A stretch of 64,000 nt of DNA, taken from Rheinheimera faecalis (GTDB lineage Bacteria; Pseudomonadota; Gammaproteobacteria; Enterobacterales; Alteromonadaceae). Shown here in pieces: positions 8,216-15,923 of the stretch. Under the pieces are notes generated by a model that was given only the letters and a program-made list of their open reading frames with translations, was not told the DNA's origin and ran no database searches. The translations under genes were made by a program, and so were the position numbers. Numbering within the stretch: the stretch's first letter is position 1; every line of letters starts with the position of its first letter. Where the stretch lies: the NCBI RefSeq assembly GCF_021290965.1, contig NZ_JAJOYT010000001.1, positions 310,001 to 374,000 of the forward strand. The letters are read 5' to 3'.

Positions 8216-8257
8216 TGCGTTTGGTGAGACGCCTGCACCGCAATAGTATCAGCGTCA
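7991..8257 (+). repeat. 56-bp tandem array made of duplicated kinase start sites
   Basis: Three near-identical 56-bp units start at 8036, 8092 and 8148; units 1 and 2 differ at 3 positions, units 2 and 3 at one. The array continues into the kinase's own start (8204 onward). A diverged copy lies in the same 56-bp register at 7991 inside the regulator gene, and the motif AATAGTTTCAGTGTCA (8018) recurs as AATAGTATCAGCGTCA at 8242, exactly 4x56 bp later. Each unit holds AGAGG, ATGATG and about 16 codons. The array therefore seems to come from repeated duplication of the kinase ribosome-binding/start region. Confidence 0.9.
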
Positions 8258-9585
8258 AAATGCAGCTGGCTTATGTGGCGGGCATGATGCTGAGTGTCAG
8301 CCTGATCGCTCTGGTGGTGTTGGCTGCACTTGGATTTCAGAGCAATATCTTGTCAGAAAACGATATCAATGATTTTTCCGGCGAACTGGCCGAAAATCTG
8401 CAATTTAATGCGCAAGGTGTTCCTGTTCAGGTGGCTGACGAAGAATATCTTTGGTTGTTTGAGACTTTGTATAACGAAATAGCCTTTAGAGTTATGGATC
8501 AAAACGGGCAGGTTGCGCTTGCATCCAGGGCTGCTCCGGAGTTTTGGTCTGCAGCGGATCAACTGCCGTTAAAAGCTGGCCCCTTTGAGTTTCAACAAAA
8601 TGGCATCATGATGGATGCTGCTAATGGCGTCAGAGTCCATAATGGCAAAACCTGGTTTTTTCAGGTCGCAGTCAGCAGACGATTTATGTTTTTCGCCCAC
8701 GATACCTTTGCCTTACGTTTTATTGAAGATGGCCTGATTTTATTATCTTTAGTGCTGTTTTTTGTTTTTGGCGCCTGTGTACATTTTGCCCTGGGTTATA
8801 CCTTGCGGCCTTTGCTTAAATTATCTCAGGCAGCAGCTTTAATATCGCCCCGTTCTTTGCAGGAACGCCTGCAGGAAGACCATGTGCCAACCGAAATTGC
8901 GCCTTTGGTCCGAAGCTTTAACATAGCTTTAGACAGACTTGAGAGGGGATACCGTTTGCAGCAGGAGTTTCTGGCCACTGCTGCACATGAACTCAAAACA
9001 CCACTGGCCTTGATCCGGGCTCAGCTTGAATTAATGCCGGAAAATGAAGAACGCGACTGGCTACTAAGTGACGTCAAGTACATGTCACGTCAGGTACAAC
9101 AGCTGTTGTTGTTAACTGAGGTTAGCGAAGAACAAAACTATAAATTCTGTACTGTGGAGCTATCACAGATTGCAGTCGAGGCTTTATCTTACCTGCAGCG
9201 TATGGCTGACGCAGCTGCGGTAAAGCTGATTCTCAATGATCAAAGCGACGGGGCAGAGTGGCAAGCGGACAAAGGCGCTTTGTTTACCTTATTAAAGAAC
9301 TTATTGGAGAATGCTATTCAGCATGCACCTGCAGGCACAGAAGTGATACTGACTTTATCTGCCGATAGCCTGACGGTGCGGGATTTTGGACCAGGTGTGG
9401 CAGAGGATGAATTATCCCAACTGTTTAACAGATTTTGGCGGGGAGAACATAGACGTGACATTGGAGCTGGCCTGGGCTTAGCTATTTGTCAGGAAATTGC
9501 CGTGACACACCACTGGACTTTGTCCGCATACAAAGCGGAACCAGGACTTTCATTTACCTTATCTACTGAAGCAGTGGAGCACTAA
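8212..9585 (+). CDS. Sensor histidine kinase, partner of the OmpR-type regulator
   Basis: A membrane sensor kinase of 457 aa. Transmembrane segments are at about 19-40 and 170-192, with a periplasmic sensor of about 125 residues between. Next come HAMP-like residues, the dimerisation domain with phospho-accepting His259 in AAHELKTPL, and an ATPase domain with NLLENAIQHAP (N box), VRDFGPGV (G1) and GAGLGLAI (G2). An in-frame ATG at 8179 is possible, but AGAGG six nt before ATG 8212 favours 8212 (or 8215). The start lies in the last unit of the 56-bp array, and its first residues MRLVRRLHRNSISVKMQL resemble the upstream mini-ORF product, which suggests the original start was ATG 7991. Confidence 0.9.
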   Translation: MMRLVRRLHRNSISVKMQLAYVAGMMLSVSLIALVVLAALGFQSNILSENDINDFSGELAENLQFNAQGVPVQVADEEYLWLFETLYNEIAFRVMDQNGQVALASRAAPEFWSAADQLPLKAGPFEFQQNGIMMDAANGVRVHNGKTWFFQVAVSRRFMFFAHDTFALRFIEDGLILLSLVLFFVFGACVHFALGYTLRPLLKLSQAAALISPRSLQERLQEDHVPTEIAPLVRSFNIALDRLERGYRLQQEFLATAAHELKTPLALIRAQLELMPENEERDWLLSDVKYMSRQVQQLLLLTEVSEEQNYKFCTVELSQIAVEALSYLQRMADAAAVKLILNDQSDGAEWQADKGALFTLLKNLLENAIQHAPAGTEVILTLSADSLTVRDFGPGVAEDELSQLFNRFWRGEHRRDIGAGLGLAICQEIAVTHHWTLSAYKAEPGLSFTLSTEAVEH

Positions 9586-9620
9586 ATTGGACAGGCCGAT
9601 TTAGTGTTCCACCTCTTTTT
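9574..9620 (+). terminator. Kinase terminator carrying a GntR-type operator in its loop
   Basis: GTGGAGCACTAAAT (9574-9587) pairs with ATTTAGTGTTCCAC (9599-9612), overlapping the kinase stop codon, followed by CTCTTTTT. The loop with its flank, TTGGACAGGCCGA (9587-9599), matches the operator motif upstream of the adjacent GntR gene at 12 of 13 consensus positions. It can also end the convergent GntR transcript. Confidence 0.75.
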
Positions 9621-9634
9621 ACTTCAGTGTTTTT

Positions 9635-10372
9635 TCAGTCCGTAATCAACAAAACATAAGCTTCAGTGACCTGAGCTATGTGTTCCTGCATAGCTGCTCT
9701 GGCGCCCGTTGCATCGCGGCGGCTTAGGCATTGATAAATTTTTTCGTGCGCCTGAATATTAGGGCCTGCCATTTGGCGGCGCACTTTTTCTGTAAACGCT
9801 CTGCTTATCTCTGATGATTCACGTAAAGTCCATAACCACTCGACCATAGACTGCAAAGCGCTGTTGCGGGTTGCGCTGGCAATTAACTGGTGAAACTTGC
9901 CGTCAAAAGCTTCGGCTTCAGAGGTTTTTTGTGCTGCAACCAAAGCTGTCATCTGGTTTAAATAAGCTTTGAGTTTTAACAACTCTTCATTACTGATTCG
10001 CTCTGCAGCTAAAGCCGCTGCATCACCTTCCACCAACAAGCGAGCTTCCATAATTTCCAGCGGGCCAGGGGCATCATCGGCCAAAATGGAGCTTTTTAAT
10101 GCAGCAGATTTCAGTACATAAACCCCTGATCCCGGTTTAATTTCCACCAGCCCTGAGACTTCCAGCGCTATTAATGCTTCGCGCACTGTCTGGCGGCTGA
10201 CGTCGTACTGCTGCGCCAAATCGCGTTCTGCAGGCAGCCGATTGCCCGGATTGAGTTCACCTTTGGCAATGTTTTGCGCCAGCTTATCGGCGATCACTAA
10301 ATACAGCCTTTGGCTATTGGTCTGGCTTCGTTCTGTACTGAGCTTCACTGGAGAGTCTGTTGTTTGTGTCAT
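9635..10372 (-). CDS. FadR-subfamily GntR transcriptional regulator
   Basis: A 245-residue repressor-type regulator, probably controlling the divergent mannonate dehydratase. I start it at ATG 10372 because the 5' extension would run through the operator cluster. The winged helix-turn-helix (about 22-85) has GNRLPAERDLAQQYDVSRQTVREALIALE read in two parts, with GSGVYVLK closing the wing. The C-terminal FCD ligand domain (about 100-235) has the metal/ligand-type residues of this subfamily (EARLLVEGDAA, FHQLIASAT, EHIAQV). UxuR/ExuR-like hexuronate regulators belong to this group. It converges on the kinase terminator. Confidence 0.88.
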   Translation of the reverse strand: MTQTTDSPVKLSTERSQTNSQRLYLVIADKLAQNIAKGELNPGNRLPAERDLAQQYDVSRQTVREALIALEVSGLVEIKPGSGVYVLKSAALKSSILADDAPGPLEIMEARLLVEGDAAALAAERISNEELLKLKAYLNQMTALVAAQKTSEAEAFDGKFHQLIASATRNSALQSMVEWLWTLRESSEISRAFTEKVRRQMAGPNIQAHEKIYQCLSRRDATGARAAMQEHIAQVTEAYVLLITD

Positions 10373-10390
10373 CTTGGCTTCAAATTTATT

Positions 10391-10463
10391 TTGGTCTGTC
10401 CAAATATTTAATATTGCAAATTGGACAGGCCAAATGTTAGTTTTAATCAATAGGCCCGACCAA
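10391..10463. promoter_or_regulatory. Three 13-bp palindromic operators, 30 bp apart
   Basis: TTGGTCTGTCCAA (10391), TTGGACAGGCCAA (10421) and TAGGCCCGACCAA (10451) all fit TTGGNCNGNCCAA, the third with one mismatch. Their starts are exactly 30 bp apart, about three helical turns, so the sites face the same side of the DNA. They fill the region between gntR and manD. The consensus resembles GntR/FadR-type half-sites of the TGGTC...ACCA kind. Autoregulation and control of manD are inferred. Confidence 0.7.
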
Positions 10464-10558
10464 TCTAATCTGTCGACCGGCACAATTCAAGCCTGACAGT
10501 CAAAACCACTGTTGAGTCTGTTGCAGCCTTGTCGTCAGCCGTCACTTTGAGGAAGAGT

Positions 10559-11767
10559 ATGAAAATTATTGATGCAAAAGTTATTGTCACCTGCCCGGGC
10601 AGGAACTTTGTCACTATTAAAATCACCACAGACCAGGGGTTATATGGCATAGGGGATGCGACTCTGAATGGCCGTGAACTGGCTGTGGCCAGTTATTTGC
10701 AGGATCACCTGATCCCTTGTCTGATTGGCCGTGATGCCAGCCGTATCGAAGATATCTGGCAGTTTTTTTATCGTGGTGCGTACTGGCGTCGTGGCCCTGT
10801 TGGTATGACAGCTATTGCTGCAATAGACGTAGCGCTGTGGGACATTAAAGCCAAAGCCGCCAATATGCCGTTGTATCAGTTGCTGGGGGGCCGCAGCCGT
10901 GATGGGGTGATGGTCTATGGTCATGCCAATGGCCGTGATATAGCCGAAACCGTGGCTGAAGTAGGGCGTTATATCGATATGGGCTACAAAGCGATCCGTG
11001 CTCAGACCGGCGTACCGGGTCTTGCCAGCACTTATGGTGTGTCCGGCGATAAAATGTATTACGAACCTGCCGATGGTAATTTGCCGACTGAAAACCTCTG
11101 GTCGACCAGCAAATATTTAAACTCTGTGCCTAAGCTGTTTGAAACTCTGCGTGAGACTTATGGTTTTGAACATCACTTATTACACGACACCCATCATCGT
11201 TTAACGCCTATTGAAGCAGCTCAGTTGGGTAAAGCTTTAGAACCCTATAAATTATTCTGGCTGGAAGATGCAGTACCCGCTGAACTGCAGGAAGGTTTCC
11301 GTTTATTCCGTCACCATACCACTACGCCTATAGCTGTGGGTGAGGTGTTTGCATCTATCCATGACTGCCAGCAACTGATCAGCGAACAGCTGATTGACTA
11401 TATCCGCACTACCATAGTGCACGGTGGGGGGATCACCCATTTACGCCGTATTGCTCATCTGGCTGAGCTGTATCATGTGCGTACTGGTTTCCATGGTGCA
11501 ACAGATTTAAGCCCTGTGACTATGGGGGCTGCGCTGCATTTTGATACCTGGGTGCCAAACTTTGGTATTCAGGAATATATGCGCCATACGCCGGAAACCG
11601 ATGCGGTATTCCCGCATGACTATCACTTTGACAATGGTTATCTGAAAATAGGTGAAACGCCAGGTCATGGTGTCGATATAGATGAAGCTTTGGCTGCTAA
11701 ATACCCGTACCAACGTGCTTATCTTCCTGTCAACCGGTTAGAAGATGGCACCATGTTTAACTGGTAA
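10559..11767 (+). CDS. manD: D-mannonate dehydratase, enolase superfamily
   Basis: Removes water from D-mannonate to give 2-keto-3-deoxygluconate in the hexuronate pathway; cytosolic, Mg-dependent. The protein is 402 aa, the usual ManD length. The family's active-site positions fall at the expected numbers: Arg147 and Tyr159 (bases), Asp210 and His212, Glu236, Glu262 (metal ligands) and His312. Residue 314 is Ala, which I recall as typical of the high-activity group rather than the weak gluconate/mannonate group. I start it at ATG 10559 because GAGGAAG lies just upstream. No uxaC, uxuB or kdgK is adjacent, so the gene stands alone with its regulator. Confidence 0.9.
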   Translation: MKIIDAKVIVTCPGRNFVTIKITTDQGLYGIGDATLNGRELAVASYLQDHLIPCLIGRDASRIEDIWQFFYRGAYWRRGPVGMTAIAAIDVALWDIKAKAANMPLYQLLGGRSRDGVMVYGHANGRDIAETVAEVGRYIDMGYKAIRAQTGVPGLASTYGVSGDKMYYEPADGNLPTENLWSTSKYLNSVPKLFETLRETYGFEHHLLHDTHHRLTPIEAAQLGKALEPYKLFWLEDAVPAELQEGFRLFRHHTTTPIAVGEVFASIHDCQQLISEQLIDYIRTTIVHGGGITHLRRIAHLAELYHVRTGFHGATDLSPVTMGAALHFDTWVPNFGIQEYMRHTPETDAVFPHDYHFDNGYLKIGETPGHGVDIDEALAAKYPYQRAYLPVNRLEDGTMFNW

Positions 11768-11964
11768 TTTTGTCATTGCGCTATGCCGATGGCCGCTGTG
11801 CCATCAGCTGTTACTTTGATTGGAATAATACGCGACAGTAAAAAGATCTTTGGACAGATTTTGGGTGAAGGTATAAAGTTGCTTAGCTTGGAATTGTAAA
11901 GTTTTATCAGCCAGTTCCGTAACTTATGACGACTCATTTAAGTCTGTACTGCAGATTGGAAGCT

Positions 11965-12987
11965 ATGCCGGTTAAAAAACCTACGATCAAAGATGTGGCT
12001 CGCCTGGCGGGTGTCTCCTTTAAAAGTGTGTCCAGGGTGGTGAATAACGAAGCCTGGGTCAGTGATGAGGTTAGAACCAAAGTACAGGCTGTGATTGAAC
12101 AGCTGAATTACCAGCCGAATCGCACGGCCCGTCTGATGCGTACTGCTCCTTTTTCTTTGGCTTTTGTCTACGACAATCCGAATAGCCACTATGTGATTGA
12201 AATGCAAAACGGTATTTTGTCCCTATGCCGCGAAAAAGGTTTTGAGCTGGTGATCCATCCAACGAATTCTGGCTCAGATCAGGTCCGTCATGAACTCACC
12301 AGTATGATCGCTACCAATCTGGTGGGTGGAGTGATCCTGACGCCGCCTTTGTCTGAAAGTACAGAACTGGTGAAGCAATTGCTGGAGCAACAAGCCAAAG
12401 TGGTTCGTATTGTTTCAGGTGCTGAACCACCGGATGAGCTTTGCCCAACCATTTATGTGGACGATGAGCGAGCGGGGCAGGAGATCACTGAACATCTGCT
12501 GGCTCAAGGCCATCGCCGTATTGCCTTTTTGGGTTATCACAAGGATCACAAATCCTCTTTGGGCCGTTATCGTGGTTATTGTGCTGCGCTTAAAAATGCC
12601 GGTCTTGAGGTACAGGATGAGCTGGTGATTTGTGGTAATTTCACCTTTGACTCTGGCGTTGAGATGACAGAACAATTGCTGCAATTGGACAATAAAGCCA
12701 CGGCACTTTTTGGTTGTAACGACGAAATTGCGGCAGGTGCTTTGTTTGTTGCCCGCAAACGCGAACTTGCTGTACCCCAGGATTTATCCATAGTAGGTTT
12801 CGAAAACAGTCCATTCTCCCGACAAACCTGGCCAGGTCTGACCACGGTCCATCAACCTAATGCGGAAATCGCCGCCAAAGCAGCATCTATGCTGATTGCA
12901 CTGATGCAAGAACCCGATCAACAGCCGTCACACTATGGCGTTAAATTGCATCTGGTTTTACGCGATTCGGTATCATCCATCATATAA
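11965..12987 (+). CDS. nagR: LacI-family regulator, probable NagR
   Basis: A 340-residue sugar-responsive repressor. The helix-turn-helix (about 5-60) reads PTIKDVARLAGVSFKSVSRV with NYQPNRTARLMR in the hinge region, followed by a periplasmic-binding-protein-like ligand domain (about 65-335, ending VVLRDSVSSII-like). ATG 11965 is chosen because the helix-turn-helix begins right after it; an earlier in-frame ATG at 11926 would add 13 unlikely residues. It is directly upstream of the TonB receptor and GlcNAc genes on the same strand, and two LacI-type palindromes follow it, so it is the likely NagR of Alteromonadales-type GlcNAc regulons. The assignment rests on context. Confidence 0.82.
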   Translation: MPVKKPTIKDVARLAGVSFKSVSRVVNNEAWVSDEVRTKVQAVIEQLNYQPNRTARLMRTAPFSLAFVYDNPNSHYVIEMQNGILSLCREKGFELVIHPTNSGSDQVRHELTSMIATNLVGGVILTPPLSESTELVKQLLEQQAKVVRIVSGAEPPDELCPTIYVDDERAGQEITEHLLAQGHRRIAFLGYHKDHKSSLGRYRGYCAALKNAGLEVQDELVICGNFTFDSGVEMTEQLLQLDNKATALFGCNDEIAAGALFVARKRELAVPQDLSIVGFENSPFSRQTWPGLTTVHQPNAEIAAKAASMLIALMQEPDQQPSHYGVKLHLVLRDSVSSII

Positions 12988-13015
12988 ACCTTTGTAAATC
13001 AATGACTTAAAATCG

Positions 13016-13054
13016 TTGTCAACGTTGTCATATTTATTATTGACAACGTTGACA
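13016..13054. promoter_or_regulatory. Pair of LacI-type operators upstream of the TonB receptor
   Basis: TTGTCAACGTTGTCA (13016-13030) and TTGACAACGTTGACA (13040-13054) are near-palindromes around AACGTT, and their 14-bp cores are exact reverse complements of each other. Centres are 24 bp apart. The CG-centred palindrome is typical of LacI-family operators. Position between the regulator and the receptor points to control of the whole nag cluster by the adjacent NagR. Confidence 0.75.
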
Positions 13055-13164
13055 GGGTGGTGCTAATTTAAAATCTGAGTGATGAATAAATCACCGATCA
13101 GAAAGATCCGGATAGAGAAACAGACGATCACAAAATAACTATTAGCAACGCAGAGAGCACAGGC

Positions 13165-15822
13165 ATGAACAGGTTGAATCAGCATCAGTTAGGAAAAAAG
13201 ACAGTACTCGCTTCTATTCTGGCGACTTTATTTGTACCAGCAATCAGCTATGCACAAGACAAGCCGGCTGAAGAAGAAAACGTCGAAGTGATCCAGGTCA
13301 GCTTCCGCGGCAGTCTGGCAGCAGCTGCCGATATCAAACGTCAGGATACAAAAGTGACTGACGCTATCACCACTGAAGATATAGGTAAGTTTCCAAGCGA
13401 AAACATTGCGGAAGCGATTCAGCGTATTCCAGGCGTACAAATTTCTAACGTCAACGGCCGTGGCTCAACAATCAGCGTACGTGGTTTAGGTTCTCAATAT
13501 GCCCGCACCACTTTAAACGGTCAGACTATGGCCAGTGCAGATTTCACCAGCGGTTTTCGTTTTGACATTATTCAAACTGAATTGGCTTCTGTTATTGAGG
13601 TGATCAAATCTCCGACAGCTGATATGGATGCGGGTGGTTTATCAGGCACCATCAATATTGATACCGCTTCGCCTTTGTCTTTTAGCGAGCGTAAAATTTT
13701 ACTTTCAGGTAAAGGTCAGTACTCTGAGTTTTCACCAACAGACGATATCACTCCAAAAGCTAACGCTACTTATATCGACCAGTTTGCTAATGACACTGTA
13801 GGTGTATTGCTGAATTTTGGTTATCAGGAACTGGACGACAGAGTAGATAACTTCTGGATGGATCGTTGGTTTGTTGATTCAGATACAGATGAAGTCACAC
13901 CACGCCGTCCTCGTTATCGCCGTATCGACCGTGAAACAGAGCGTGAATTATTTAACGGCACTGTGCAGTGGAAACCAACCAGCGCTTTTGAAGCGAAGTT
14001 GACCACAGTCTATGCAGGGGACGATACCAAGCAGGATTTAAATCAGCAGGTGTTTCTGTTTAATGCCAACCAGATCACCCGTTTAGGCGATGCGGTCAAT
14101 GGTGTCTATAACAGCATTCAGATTGATAACTTTACCACTGAAAATAACCGTCAGTTGGAAGATAAAGACGCCACTTCAGAAGCTTATACCTTAGAGCTGG
14201 AATATGACTGGCAAGACTGGAACTTCAGCAGTGTGCTCCATCACACAGCGGGTGAAGCTGTACACAACGAAGAAGCGGCCATTCTGGCCACTGTAATTTC
14301 ACGTGCTAATCTGGACATTACTGACCCATCCAATATCAGTTTTAATATTGCTGATAATCTGGCTGATCCGGCGTTATATCCAACAGTGATGCCACGTAAT
14401 GAATACCCGAACGGTGCCAGTCGTCTGACAGAGTCGGATGAAACTGCAGTACAGTTCGACGCAGAACGCGGGCTGGAATGGGGTTGGTTGACCAGTGTGG
14501 CTGCTGGTGTCAAATACCGTAACGAAACCATGGAAAGGGAAGTTTATCGTACCGACAGGGCCGCTATTGGTGATGCAGACCCGGCCGATTTACCTTCAAT
14601 GGCAGAATATGGCTATATAGTTTCGGATTTCCTTGATAACAAAATGGACATTCAGCACAGCTGGATAGCGCCTAACATCATGGCCTACCGTGACGCGTTA
14701 ACAGCTGAAGGTGTAACAGTACCGACCTTATTTGCAGCTCAGTCCAGCTACTCTGTTGATCAAACGATTTCATCTGCTTACCTGATGACTGATTTTGAAA
14801 CCGAGGTAGGCGGCTTGCCACTGCGCGGTAATTTCGGTGGCCGGTATGAGCGCACCGAGCGTGATATCAATACCTACATTACAGGGGATACTCACCCGGA
14901 TAACGAAGAAATTAAGTTGGCGATAGGTGAGACCACCCAAAGTTTTAATTACGACAACTTCCTGCCAAGTGCCAACCTGGTGCTGGAATTAAACGACGAT
15001 ATGCAGGTCCGTCTGGCAGCAGCTAAAGTACTGGTTCGTCCTATGTTAACGTCCAATACTCAGCTGGCTGCCTCTGAAACCTCAGCGGCTAACTCTTTTG
15101 GTACCCGCACTTACACAGTGAATCTGGGCCAACCTGAACTGGCCGCTTTGACGGCTAATCAGTTGGATTTAGGCTGGGAGTGGTATTACAGCGAAGGTGA
15201 TTCGTTGACCCTGAACCTGTTCCAGAAAGACATTAAAAATGGCACTGTCAGTGAGCTGGTTTGCCCTGAACAATACAATGGCGCGACGCTGAGTATGTCA
15301 GGTTCTGACTGTGTCGACAGCGCAGGTAATATCTATGACATTACCGCCATTTACAACGACAGCTCTGAACTGACCGTAAAAGGTTATGAGGTCGGCTGGA
15401 ACCTGGGGCTGGATAACTGGTTGCCTGTGCCAGGTTTTGGTTTAAGTTCTAACTACACCCGCATTCTGGTTGATGAAAGCGAAGGCTTTACACTGACGAA
15501 TTCTTCAGAGCAAACCTGGAATATCACAGGCTACTGGGAAAATGAAGATTACAGTGCCCGTGTATCCTTGAATCACCGCAGTCCTTACGTTCAGGACAGC
15601 ACAGATGCGTTCTTCGCCCGTGAAGGCCGCACTGTTGAAGGTCGTAATCAGATCGATGTACTGTTAGGCTGGAATATCAGTGAGCAGTGGTCAGTGCGTT
15701 TTGGTGCATTGAACCTCAATGGCAAAGATGAAGAAGCTTATCGTGATGAGCTAACCCGTGCCTGGCAAACTACCAGTGTGATTGGCCGTAGTTACTATTT
15801 GGGCGCGAATTTTAGTCTGTAA
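13165..15822 (+). CDS. TonB-dependent outer-membrane receptor for GlcNAc-containing glycans
   Basis: An 885-residue receptor that imports a substrate across the outer membrane using TonB energy. A signal peptide (1-30, ending SYAQD) is followed by a probable TonB box (VEVIQVSFRGSL). The plug domain (about 55-165) has DIGKFPSENIAEAIQRIPG and ISVRGLGSQY. The 22-strand barrel ends in a terminal Phe-Ser-Leu. The sequence is of the carbohydrate-type receptor group common in Alteromonadales and Xanthomonadales. Substrate is inferred from the GH89 enzyme and GlcNAc catabolic genes that follow, and from the NagR operators before it. Confidence 0.9.
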   Translation: MNRLNQHQLGKKTVLASILATLFVPAISYAQDKPAEEENVEVIQVSFRGSLAAAADIKRQDTKVTDAITTEDIGKFPSENIAEAIQRIPGVQISNVNGRGSTISVRGLGSQYARTTLNGQTMASADFTSGFRFDIIQTELASVIEVIKSPTADMDAGGLSGTINIDTASPLSFSERKILLSGKGQYSEFSPTDDITPKANATYIDQFANDTVGVLLNFGYQELDDRVDNFWMDRWFVDSDTDEVTPRRPRYRRIDRETERELFNGTVQWKPTSAFEAKLTTVYAGDDTKQDLNQQVFLFNANQITRLGDAVNGVYNSIQIDNFTTENNRQLEDKDATSEAYTLELEYDWQDWNFSSVLHHTAGEAVHNEEAAILATVISRANLDITDPSNISFNIADNLADPALYPTVMPRNEYPNGASRLTESDETAVQFDAERGLEWGWLTSVAAGVKYRNETMEREVYRTDRAAIGDADPADLPSMAEYGYIVSDFLDNKMDIQHSWIAPNIMAYRDALTAEGVTVPTLFAAQSSYSVDQTISSAYLMTDFETEVGGLPLRGNFGGRYERTERDINTYITGDTHPDNEEIKLAIGETTQSFNYDNFLPSANLVLELNDDMQVRLAAAKVLVRPMLTSNTQLAASETSAANSFGTRTYTVNLGQPELAALTANQLDLGWEWYYSEGDSLTLNLFQKDIKNGTVSELVCPEQYNGATLSMSGSDCVDSAGNIYDITAIYNDSSELTVKGYEVGWNLGLDNWLPVPGFGLSSNYTRILVDESEGFTLTNSSEQTWNITGYWENEDYSARVSLNHRSPYVQDSTDAFFAREGRTVEGRNQIDVLLGWNISEQWSVRFGALNLNGKDEEAYRDELTRAWQTTSVIGRSYYLGANFSL

Positions 15823-15833
15823 GTGCTACTGCA

Positions 15834-15863
15834 GGAGCCGGCAACATCTGTCGGCTCTTTATT
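15834..15863 (+). terminator. Weak terminator/attenuator between receptor and GH89 genes
   Basis: GAGCCG and CGGCTC pair around an 11-nt loop, followed by TTTATT. It sits just after the receptor stop codon and may reduce read-through, giving more receptor than enzyme. The T-run is imperfect, so partial termination is more likely than full. Confidence 0.5.
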
Positions 15864-15908
15864 GATCAGATCTTCAGGGATCAAATCTTTAGTGATCAAA
15901 GAATTAGA
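15864..15908 (+). repeat. 15-bp tandem repeat with four GATC sites
   Basis: Units begin with GATCA at 15864, 15879 and 15894, an exact 15-bp period (GATCAGATCTTCAGG, GATCAAATCTTTAGT, GATCAAAGAATTAGA). The array holds four GATC sites within about 34 bp and ends just before the ribosome site of the GH89 gene. Confidence 0.7.
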
Positions 15909-15923
15909 AGAAGGAAAATCCCC

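Noticed and set aside
7991..8257. CRISPR array
   Set aside because: Units are contiguous 56-bp repeats with no variable spacers and they encode start sites of the kinase; a CRISPR array is excluded.
11789..11806. GATGGC/GCCATC hairpin after manD as terminator
   Set aside because: Short 6-bp stem with no T-run; too weak to call a terminator.
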